A DNA stretch of 64,000 bases from Macrobrachium rosenbergii (Eukaryota; Arthropoda; Malacostraca; Decapoda; Palaemonidae): positions 71,698,506-71,762,505 of the forward strand of contig NC_089742.1 in the NCBI RefSeq assembly GCF_040412425.1, written 5' to 3'. Below, one piece after another: positions 56,080 through 64,000 of this stretch; the stretch's first letter is position 1, and each line of letters opens with the position of its first letter. The position numbers and the translations under genes are program-made. Below the pieces are notes generated by a model. It saw only the letters and a program-made list of their open reading frames with translations, made no database searches and had not been told where the DNA came from.

Positions 56080-57306
56080 GTGGGCACTGCAAGGTGTCAT
56101 GAAATCAAATGTGTGCATGTTGAGAGTCCACAGAATCATAAAAATGAACATGATGTAGATTGTTGGTGGAGACTGGACACCCTGGGTATTTCCCCTGATG
56201 AACAATATACTGAGCCAGAGATAACTGCGATGATACAGGTGCAACAGAGTGTAGTGAAGATGCAATTGGGTTATCAGGTTAGCTTACCTTTCAAAGGGAT
56301 GCAATGTCCGAGTAACAATTACTGTAATGCTGCCGTGCAGCTCAGTGCTTTGGAAAAGCAGTTTCAGAAGGATCCTGGGTACAGAGAGTCGTACCAGCGA
56401 GTCCTTGATACTTATTTGAGCTCAGGCTTCATTGGAGAAGTTTCTGACCCCCGAAACAATGGATATTTTATGCATTACTTTGGAGTGAGGAAAGAGAGTA
56501 GCACAACTCCGTTGCGCATTGTTTTCAATGCGTCTTCTAGGCGTAAGGGCGAATTGTCCCTGAACGACTGCCTGTATACTGGCCCAAATTTGGTCGAGCT
56601 TCTGTATGACCTATTGTTGAGGTTCCGATCAAATCCCTATGCTGTCATTAGTGATATCATTAAGGCCTCCCTCTGAGTCCTACTACACCCCGCAGATCGT
56701 AAGTACATACAGAAGCCCGGCAAAACGGCAACCTACGCCTTCAGAGTGGTGGTTTTTGGTGTCACCACCAGTCCGTACCTTCTGCAACCGGTGTTACACA
56801 CACATCTGAGGGACAATGGGAGAGAAAAGCTGATGAAGTCATTTTATGTGGACAACTTTTTGAAAACTTACGATTCAGTGCCTGAGATGAAAGCTGAGTG
56901 CAAGCAGGTGAAAGTGTTGTTGGCAGACACAGGTATGCCCTTAACAGGTTGGGCAAGCAATGTGGTGGAGTTTGATGAAGAAGTGGAAGCTGATGAACCA
57001 AAGGTGGTGACTGTGTTAGGTATGAAGTGGGATAGAAGTAAGGACGCGCTGAGTCTGAAGGGTGGAAAGAAGATGAATGAGTCTGTGAGGGATGGAAAAC
57101 TCACGAAACTTAAGTTATTTTCATTGCTCGTGTCGAATTTTGACCCGTTAGGATTGGTTAGTCCAGTGTTCATGAAAGGAAAGCTATTGTTGCAGGATTT
57201 GTGGGGAGAAGGGGTTGAATGGGGTGAGGTGCTGTCACTGGAGAGACAACATCAAGCTCAGGAGATACTCGAGCAGTTAGAGTCAGTGGAAGTTTTTGGA
57301 GTTTGA
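56080..57306 (+). pseudogene. reverse transcriptase of the BEL/Pao element
   Basis: One frame split by a single TGA at 56674-56676. First part: the WWRLDTLGI block, YFMHYFGVRKESSTTPLRIV and FNASSRRKGELSLNDCLYTG, then AVISDIIKASL right before the stop. Second part, same frame: VVVFGVTTSPYLLQPVL and the catalytic box as YVDN (56845-56856) in SFYVDNFLKTYDS. Then VLGMKWDRSKDALSL and LFSLLVSNFDPLGLVSPV, both typical of BEL/Pao. The fourth residue of the box is Asn, not Asp; I believe some BEL/Pao lineages have this, so it need not be a lesion. Sequence between the stop and FGVTTSP is a little short. Confidence 0.88.
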
Positions 57307-57822
57307 GAGAGGAGTGATCGTGAGACAGAGTGAGCTCCATGTCTTTGCAGATGCCTCCAGTAAGGCTTACGGAGCAGTAACGTATGTTAGAGATGCAGTA
57401 GGAAATAGTCAGCTACTTACTTCTAGGATGCTGTGTAAGCAAAGCAAGTTGTCGATTCCCAAATCGGAATTGGTAGCTTTCAACTTAGCTGGTCACCTAT
57501 TTGGATTGTAGAATTTTGCTTGTGTGGTTGTGTGGACCAATTTTTTGGTTGCTAAGACTTGAGTAGAGACTAAAAAATCCAACCATAATAGTTTCATTTC
57601 TAATCAAGTAGGTGAGATTCTATTCCTACAGAGACGGCTTGAGATCCATTTGAAGTATGTCCCCACCAAGTTAAATCCAGCTGACATCCTCATGCGAAGC
57701 ATGAACACCAAAGATCTGATGCAGAGCGAGCTGTGGCGAAATGGCCCCCATTTTTTACGTGCGACAGGTCCTGTAGAGATGAAGGCAAACTTGCAGAGCC
57801 GGGAGAACTATGGCACATAGAG
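57296..57822 (+). pseudogene. RNase H and linker of the BEL/Pao element
   Basis: In a new frame: ELHVFADASSKAYGAVTYV with the first acidic residue, and SIPKSELVAFNLA with the Glu. A TAG at 57509 interrupts. The linker LKYVPTKLNPADILMRS and ELWRNGPHFL follows at about 57640-57770, as usual between RNase H and integrase. Confidence 0.82.
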
Positions 57823-58006
57823 GGGAGTAAGGTTTTGTTTGTTTATACAGTATGTTAAATTTAATGCGCAATGCATTGAAATTTGTTCGTTCAGACTCTG
57901 ACCCCTTTCTCAAACTTGTCTTTTTAGAACAGAGGCATCACCTGCCATCTGTCTGTGCTTATTTAGAATCAGGAATGAAAGTTCCCAGTCACATAAGTAA
58001 CTATGT

Positions 58007-58855
58007 TTGTGTAAGCAGTTGAACTTTACTATCTGTAATCAAATCATTTATACCCGTTCCAGTATTGCTGGTGCAGTAGGATGCAAAGCTAAATTGTTGT
58101 TATTGCCAGCCAAGAGTCAGTTAGTTAAATTATATCTTAATCATTTACATGCAACACACGCCCATTGTTGTGTCAATGTATTAATCATACTTTTTCGCCA
58201 GGAATGCTGGATGCCTGGATTGAGAACTTTAGCTTAGGGTGTGATCTGAGCATACAGAGTGTGTAAGATAACCTTCCAGCCTCCACTACGACTCCCACCA
58301 CCTCTGCAACTTCTTGCTGCAAGAACCACCTTGAACAGACCCTTCAAATGTGTGGGATTGGACCACACTAGACCTATCAAGACCAACACCGGAGTGGTTT
58401 ACTTACTGCTGATCACTTGTATGGCTAGCCGAGCTGTTTATTTGGACATCTGTGACACATTGAAAGCAGACGTGTTTATACTTATGCTAAGAAGATTTGT
58501 GGCGTCGCAAGGTGCGCCATTGAGAATATAAAACGACAATGCCACCACAATTAGGGCAGCAGACACCTTCCTCAGGGAAATCTATCGTCAAGAGGAGACT
58601 CAGCAATACCTGCGGAATACAGGTATTAGATGGCACTTCCAAACCCCCCATTTTACTTGTAAGGGAGGTTTCTTCGAGAGAATGATTGATGTGGTAAAAC
58701 GCACCTTAGAGACGACACTCAGCAGGAACATCTTTCACCCAGAGCAGGTTCAAACGTTGGTAAAAGAAGTAGAGGCTATCATCAACAACTGCCCCCTGAT
58801 GTACGCGGGTGATAAGAGAGACGACGGAGTCATTACGCCTTCTCGCCTTATATGA
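58007..58855 (+). pseudogene. integrase of the BEL/Pao element
   Basis: Zinc-binding part: HLHATHAHCC and QECWMPGLRTLA (58007-58237). Catalytic core, one frame from 58259 with a TAA at 58529: FKCVGLDHTRPIKT (first Asp), YLLLITCMASRAVYLDIC, then NDNATTIRAAD (second Asp) and GGFFERMIDVVKRTLETT (Glu). All three acidic residues survive, but stops break the frame. Confidence 0.85.
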
Positions 58856-59322
58856 GGGGAATTGATTCAACTTCTGCCACCCGTTATGCCCCACGAAGGG
58901 ATGTGGGACACCCTAACAACGAAGCAACTTCGTCATCATTATTTTTGTCTGACAGCCACCCTCAGCAAATTCAAGGATTATTGGAGAGAGATGGCTACTT
59001 ACGGGCACTACAGGAGTGCCATGATTCAAGGGAAGCAGCAGTTACGCCTCTTAAGGCAGGCGATGTCGTCCTGATCAAGATCGAATCCAGAAAACGCAGA
59101 GATTGGCCACTTGAGAGGGTCCTTACAGTGTATGCTGACCCCCAGGGTGTGGCACGATCAGCCAAGGTCCTTTACGAAGGAGAGGCACACCTGCACGCAA
59201 TTAATCACATTGTTCCCTTAGAAATGTCCAAAGAGGAAGACAATGATCCGATCGATTTAAGTGAGCGTGATAGTCGAAGAGACAGAAGGACTCGATGGAA
59301 ATGTGTTCAATGTCGTAAGTGA
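58852..59322 (+). pseudogene. DUF5641-like tail of the BEL/Pao element
   Basis: The frame 58852-59322 contains LKAGDVVLIKIESRKRRDWP, RVLTVYADPQGVARSAKVL and HAINHIVPLEM, the usual C-terminal domain that follows the integrase in BEL/Pao polyproteins. It is open to a TGA at 59320-59322 and is the best-preserved part of the element. Confidence 0.85.
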
Positions 59323-60289
59323 TGACAGTAGTGAGCGTGCCGAAGAGCAAACGCTGAGATGTGAAGGGGAAGGTACTGAACAAGCCAGACCGCACAGAAA
59401 AGCAGCCCTCACACAGTGAGAAGAATTGCTCATTGGATGCGGGAAGGGACAGTGTAGGACAGAAAAAAATTGCGAGTGAGGTGAACTTATACACAAGTGT
59501 GAGTCATAAGGGAGCCTTGAAGGAAAATATAGTAAGTAGCAAGTACTTCGCGAGTTCCTAATGAATCACTACTCCGAGTGCAGGGCTACAGTGAAGAATG
59601 TACAGTGTTCGTGGATGATGTAAACTCATCACTAATGATTATATTTGTTCCTTTTTTGCAATTGAAATGATGACCATGTCAGGTGTTGAGCGTTTTAGTA
59701 AGATAAGGTAGTGCTTTGTTATATTGAAGAACGCCTCAACAGGATTGAGGCAGTTGAGTTAGTATTTGTCATTGCATAGATTAAGGGTGGCCACTCACAC
59801 TTTTTTTTATTGCTGTTTGTTGTCACATTTGACCCAGCTACAACAGGGCCCGATTGGAGTTGGGCCAAGCATGAAAACCCCCCCCTTTTTTTTTCCTTCT
59901 TTGAGAGTTGGTAGTTAAGTATGTAGATTTAGTGCCTATCATATGAGCCCTCCACTTTGTAGATGGAAGGACATGGTGAAAAATTACGCATTTCACCAAC
60001 TTGTTGGGCCCCTGGGCGCCAAAAACCACGTTGTTTTTCCTGATTGCACATGAGGCCGGACGGACGTACCTCGACCTCATCTGGACAGGGCTGGTGTGCA
60101 ACTGGGACGTGTCCAGTTGGCGGGAAAGTAGTAATTACACATCATTGAATGCTAATTAACGAAGCACCTGTGAGGGTGAAGATCATTTTTTCTAAGTAAT
60201 GTCACCAGTAATAAGTAAATATTTGAAATTTGAGCCTTGTTGGATAAAGCATTCTAATACACATTGGCACAGCTAGAGAACCTTCCCGC
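59323..60289. other. 3' untranslated part of the BEL/Pao element
   Basis: No coding domain. Has a C-run then T-run at 59878-59895. The LTR probably begins somewhere after this (TGTTGGGCCCCTGG at about 60002 is a candidate start), but no clear polypurine tract precedes it. Confidence 0.4.
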
Positions 60290-60305
60290 CCTCTGTGAGC
60301 GTCCA

Positions 60306-60313
60306 TATAAAGG
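60306..60313 (+). promoter_or_regulatory. TATA box in BEL/Pao LTR
   Basis: TATAAAGG in CCATATAAAGGGGCAGCC, about 970 bp after the end of the DUF5641-like domain; probable RNA polymerase II promoter of the LTR. Confidence 0.5.
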
Positions 60314-60418
60314 GGCAGCCAGCTCAGATAGCTGGCTCTCGATCCAGGACATCATAGAGATAACTTGCAAAAGTGTAAGCACTACGAGGTTCTTTGTTAT
60401 ATCACCCATCCTATGGTA

Positions 60419-60449
60419 CAGTAAGTTCCAAAAGTGAAGCTACAAATTT
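60419..60449 (+). repeat. left terminal inverted repeat
   Basis: 31 bp, starts CAGTAAGTTCC, identical to the complement of 62147-62177. Confidence 0.85.
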
Positions 60450-61175
60450 GAGAGGATTTTGTTCGAAATTCACTAACTGGCAACTACAACACATAGCTGA
60501 AAAACTTTTTTTTTTACATTGAAAGCTCTATCAAGCAAAATAAAGATAACATATGATGCACAAATATCAAATCTATGATATTTATAACAATCATAAGAAA
60601 AAATTACGGTAATAGTAATTATTTCAAAGTATAGTAATTACTTCAAACTATAGAAACGAAACAATTTGAAATTATCGTTCAACATAGGATTACCAACATT
60701 ACCGTGGAAACAAATATTTAATATCATAGTGTATTATCAATTATTTTAGCGAAGATGCATAAAACCATGCAAGTATCAATGGAATATAAAGGGAAAATCT
60801 CCGTAACATTAAACATAATCAACCATGAATGCACCTAGATTCAACAGAGAAGTTGGGTGTGGTTGGTAGTTCTGATTTTAGCTTCTAGGACTCGACCATT
60901 CGGACTCTACTTCAGCTTTGGCTTTGGCTTCGACCCACAACACAAACGTAACATTATCTACCCAACCTATGAATCACCAGCCAGTAATATTGAATAAACA
61001 GGTAAATCAGTTCCCTCCTTCATTATGTTTGCAATAACTGACAGAAAGTAACCAATATTGAAAGGGTAAACTTGATTACAAACAGGTTTTCCATTACAAA
61101 TAATAAAAGTGTTCCCAAATCATTCAAGTCTAAGATCCACCAAGGTTGACCGAAAACAACTGAAAATTCATCTAT

Positions 61176-61516
61176 CTGACTTCCTCATTTCCTCTGCCTT
61201 GGCTTAGGCCTAGACTTCCTCACTTCCCTGGACTTGACTTTGGCGTAGACGTCCTCACTTCCCCTGACTCGACTTAAGCCTAGACTTCCTTACTTCCCCT
61301 GGCTTGGCTTAGGTCTAGACTTCCTCACTTTCCCTGCCTTGGCTTAGGCCTGAACTTCATCATTTCCCCTGACTTGGCTTAAGCCTAGACTTCCTCACTT
61401 TCCCCGACTTGACTTAGGCCTAGACTTCCTCACTTTCCTGACTTGACTCAGGCCTAGACTTCCTCACTCCCCCTGACTTAACTTAGGCCTAGACTTCCTC
61501 ATTTCCCCTGACTTGA
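61176..61516. repeat. 35-bp minisatellite
   Basis: About nine full and one partial copy of a 34-35-bp unit, TTGGCTTAGGCCTAGACTTC then CTCACTTCCCCTGAC, with 2-6 differences per copy. It lies in the middle of the TIR element. Since 35 is not a multiple of three and the unit has stops, it is not protein-coding. Confidence 0.93.
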
Positions 61517-62023
61517 TAATGAAACTTAATTAATGGAAAATCATGTTTACAACCATGTAGATATCCAAACAACTCAATTTATTAAATAACAAGCTGGCAA
61601 ATATATTTCCTTGATCATTGAAATAGGCCTAACCATGTAGCCAATGCTAGACACGCATATAACTTGGATTTCGTTTTTTTTTTCCAACACCAACTTGTGT
61701 CTTATTTGTATTGCATTCAATCAGTTGCTAAACTTCTTTGTGCTTTACCAAAAGAAATCATAATAACTTTCAATATGACTCTATAAAAGTAGAAAGTTAA
61801 GTTACAAATCACATTAGGGCAGTGCTTATGCATTCGGTTCCTGCTGCCACTCAGTGGTGAACACTCGATATCACAAATTGAATGCCGCAGATGTTTCTAC
61901 GGGGAAATTCTTTTGTGGGGGGGAGAATTCTTTTTTTTTTTTTAATAAAGTTATCGAACTAACATTGACCATTCCCTGGGGAAATACCTTCTGTGGTTCT
62001 ACAGTTAATTGCTGATACTTATT

Positions 62024-62097
62024 ATCAGATAAAGTGGATGACAATAATTGGAATAAAATAATCAGATAAAGAGGCTGACAATAATTGGAATAAAGTA
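62024..62097. repeat. 2 x 37-bp tandem duplication
   Basis: ATCAGATAAAG(T/A)GG(A/C)TGAC and AATAATTGGAATAAA occur twice in tandem with few differences, inside the TIR element near its right end. Confidence 0.85.
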
Positions 62098-62146
62098 TAC
62101 TAACTGGCAACCCTCGAGAGTTTCTAAAGAAGTACGATCAATTTTG

Positions 62147-62177
62147 AAATTTGTAGCTTCACTTTTGGAACTTACTG
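62147..62177 (-). repeat. right terminal inverted repeat
   Basis: Plus-strand form ends GGAACTTACTG; perfect complement of the left repeat. Confidence 0.85.
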
Positions 62178-62436
62178 TACAGCAAGTAAGGTAGGATAAG
62201 TAATTGAAGCCTGTAAATGTGTCCACCGAGGTTTAATTGTAAGTTATTTCAAACCGGTAGTAAATATTTAAAATGAATTTCCTTTCTATTCGAGTGTGGT
62301 AATTGATATTTTGAGTAACGTAACGTAACGTGTGCTGTGTGATTCGTTTTGCTATTGCGATATAATTTGACTGGCAGAATGCCATTGTGATCATGCATCC
62401 ATTAGTGATGAGTGCTTGTATGTAAATAATTGTGTA

Positions 62437-62442
62437 AATAAA
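62437..62442 (+). terminator. poly(A) signal in BEL/Pao LTR
   Basis: AATAAA in TGTGTAAATAAAGAAG, right of the TIR element. Fits as the R-region signal of the interrupted LTR. Confidence 0.45.
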
Positions 62443-62525
62443 GAAGTTTTTTAAGTCAACATTTTAAAAACTAGTCTCATTGAGCCTTCCCTGGCTTGTA
62501 GACGTTCTCATCATCCTTCGCAATC

Positions 62526-63289
62526 ATATAGTTAATAACACCAGCAAGAAACAGTGCGCTGTGGTTAAATTTCATAACACTAATATATAGTTTTCTCTAA
62601 TGTGTAGGAGCGATGGTGAGTATTTTAAGACTTCCAAAGGGGCAAACAAAATAAGCAAATACCAGTGCCATATTTCTTACGCCCATCGTGATTTGACTGG
62701 AGGTATACTCTACTTGGTATTTTCCTGTATTTATTTAGTATCTTCACACTTTACAAATTGATAAACATATCAAATCAAAGAGGAAAGTTTACACTTTAAT
62801 TTCATCTCAATGCAGTATACCAAAGAGTGCTTGTTTGAAAGATATTAAAGAAATTATAATTTTTTCTTTGAATATTTGATAGCATCGCCATCAATATTCA
62901 CAGAAAAAAATCCTCTCTCAAAACGTGTGTAGAAATGTCGTTTTGGGGGGCAAAACCCCCCGTGATGAGGTACATTTCCAATTTTATCTCCGTTATCTCA
63001 AAAACTATGTAGCCTATCTTACGAAAAAAATTCTATTTGGGTAAACACAATTTAAAATACCTTTGCACAATTGTTCGTTAACTGGACTACATTAGGTGTA
63101 GCCCGGACCATTTATTTGCAGGTCTTCGCAGATTGGTTGCGTCGTCAGTGCACCTAATACGGTGTACTGTAGACCAAAGAATGGTGAAAAAACATTACTC
63201 CAGTATGAGAGAGAGAAAGGAAGTGTCGATTTGAAGAATGGCCAAAGACTTGTTTTAGCAGTAGGCCTACAGTATCAGTCTGGGCTGAA
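62526..63289. other. non-coding stretch with a G6/C6 hairpin
   Basis: At 62945-62961 GGGGGGCAAAACCCCCC forms a six-pair G:C stem with a five-base loop. Otherwise AT-rich, no gene. It may be flank of the hAT remnant. Confidence 0.5.
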
Positions 63290-63544
63290 GTGAGTAGTAA
63301 GACAAATTCAGTTGGCGAAAAGTCCTTTCCAAATATGTCTTCCTTGGCTTTAGCCTTATTCTCGCTCCCATTTTCGAATGCCTCAGTTGTGCATTCCAAG
63401 CGAAGAAATCGCTTATTGGCAAGGTCAGTTGAAGCAATTTTACAAATACGATATGGGCTAAGACTGGAATCAAGGACGTGCGTATCTTTCATTCCTAGTG
63501 ATGAAATGGTGAAGAATTTTGGAGCAAAGGATACTCCACCATGA
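63290..63544 (+). pseudogene. hAT transposase C-terminal remnant
   Basis: An 84-codon plus-strand frame contains LALALFSLPFSNASVVHSKR, then RNRLLARSVEAILQIRYGL and a Cys in RTCVSFIPSDEMVKNF. This follows the hAT dimerisation domain (LPxSNAxxERxFS...KxRNRL...L.IR.GL). About ten residues between NAS and RNR, including the usual ERxFS, are missing, and no catalytic part lies upstream. The longer 142-codon minus-strand frame over the same place is its shadow. Dead fragment. Confidence 0.6.
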
Positions 63545-64000
63545 AGACGAAGATGATGTGTCAGAAGACGTGTTAGTTGCAACAGATTACTAAAAGGTAC
63601 AGGTACATAGCAGAAGTTAGTAGCCTAATGATGTTAAAAGCTCAAGCTTCTAATAGAAATAATCACACAAATATTTATTTTGAAAATTATTTCCTGATTT
63701 CGTTTGTTAAAAAAATGTAAACACAAATCTTTAATTTAGAATAGTTATGCTTGAGAGTTACTATTTTGTTTTCATGAAGAGCATTCCTTATTTTGCCTAT
63801 ATAATATAATAATAATAATAATTATTATTATTATTATTATTAATATTGTTATTAATATTATTCCTTTTTTTTACGTTCTTGCATAAAAATCATTCCTTTA
63901 AAGATTTCATACAGCAAAATTTCTTAAGCATTATCACATAATAAAGAGGAACCAATTACATTTTGGTATATTTACAACCATTTCAGAGATTTGTGTTTTG
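63545..64000. other. AT-rich stretch with (AAT)n/(ATT)n
   Basis: An AAT array turning into ATT (about 63806-63860) forms a self-complementary repeat. No gene to the end of the window. Confidence 0.7.

Larger units (their letters stand above)
60419..62177. mobile_element. TA-flanked TIR element (Tc1/mariner-like, non-autonomous)
   Basis: The ends are a perfect inverted repeat: CAGTAAGTTCCAAAAGTGAA and the 11 bases after it (60419-60449), mirrored at 62147-62177. TA stands directly outside both ends (60417-60418 and 62178-62179), the target duplication expected for Tc1/mariner transposons, whose ends often begin CAGT. The repeat of bases outside the TA (G on the left, C on the right) adds one more base pair by chance. 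Inside there is no transposase frame; instead a minisatellite, a 2 x 37-bp duplication (62024-62097) and AT-rich DNA. It sits inside the BEL/Pao LTR-like segment and is therefore younger. Confidence 0.72.
54250..62525 (+). mobile_element. BEL/Pao element with interrupted 3' LTR
   Basis: Plus-strand element with the domain order gag (DUF1759 type), A17/DUF1758 aspartic protease, RT, RNase H, integrase and DUF5641-like tail, the order known for BEL/Pao elements. All parts are degraded. About 970 bp after the last domain lie a TATA box and, on the other side of an inserted element, an AATAAA, which I take as the 3' LTR. No matching 5' LTR was found upstream of 54250, so the 5' end seems lost. 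The outer limit near 62525 is an estimate. Confidence 0.8.
60290..62525 (+). repeat. LTR-like segment of BEL/Pao, interrupted
   Basis: A TATA box with GC-rich surroundings and a CAGCCAGCT...AGCTGGCT hairpin on the left of the insert, and AATAAA (62437-62442) on the right. Without the 1,761-bp insert (element plus one TA) these signals are about 375 bp apart, a reasonable U3/R/U5 layout. Only one copy is seen, so this rests on signals and position, not on LTR pairing. Confidence 0.5.

Noticed and set aside
63154..63582. 142-codon minus-strand ORF
   Set aside because: It is antisense to the hAT dimerisation domain on the plus strand, which has recognisable motifs.

Overview
This window looks like intergenic DNA of a large animal genome full of repeats. 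The likely source is an arthropod, most probably a decapod crustacean. That is inferred from very long dinucleotide arrays ((AT)n, (CT)n/(GA)n, (CA)n), decayed BEL/Pao and Ty3/gypsy elements, LINE and hAT remnants, and an arthropod-type cysteine-rich gene family. There is no bacterial-style operon, CRISPR array or intact cellular gene.

Positions 1-43,200 are mostly non-coding and AT-rich, broken by about thirty microsatellites. In this part I can support: a 71-bp-arm hairpin at 2805-3003; a decayed LINE reverse transcriptase on the minus strand (about 5949-6480); a LINE C-terminal fragment on the plus strand (about 26677-26839); the last two coding exons of a minus-strand membrane-protein gene (24369-24511 and 23412-23665), whose splice sites and phases fit; a hairpin repeat near 28590-28990; a 5S-rRNA-like segment at 36205-36300; and a foldback of about 850 bp with 385-391-bp arms at 37110-37959.

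Positions 43,243-44,753 hold a frame-broken copy of an arthropod/cnidarian-type protein with an N-terminal Cys-rich region, a PIN/FEN-like acidic motif and a C-terminal CXC Cys cluster.

Positions 45,508-53,859 are a nested pair of Ty3/gypsy retrotransposons. The older copy (A) is on the minus strand. It has one LTR (45508-45819), all of pol in broken form, and part of gag. A related plus-strand copy (B, 48881-53332) has two 321-bp LTRs, a primer-binding site and a polypurine tract, and it lies inside the protease segment of A. A has lost its RT catalytic box through a deletion of about 22 nt. B keeps that box but lacks protease.

Positions 54,250-about 62,525 are a decayed BEL/Pao element: gag, A17-type protease, RT, RNase H, integrase and DUF5641-like tail, followed by LTR-like promoter and poly(A) signals. 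A 1,759-bp element with 31-bp perfect terminal inverted repeats and TA on both sides has split that LTR-like segment. This insert looks like a non-autonomous Tc1/mariner-type element and contains a 35-bp minisatellite. The end of the window has a hAT transposase C-terminal remnant (63290-63544).

I found no clearly new functional system. The best leads are the spliced exon pair, the TA-flanked inverted-repeat element with its minisatellite, the long foldback, the repeated motif in the leader of gypsy B, and the unexplained plus-strand ORF end at 53852-54067.
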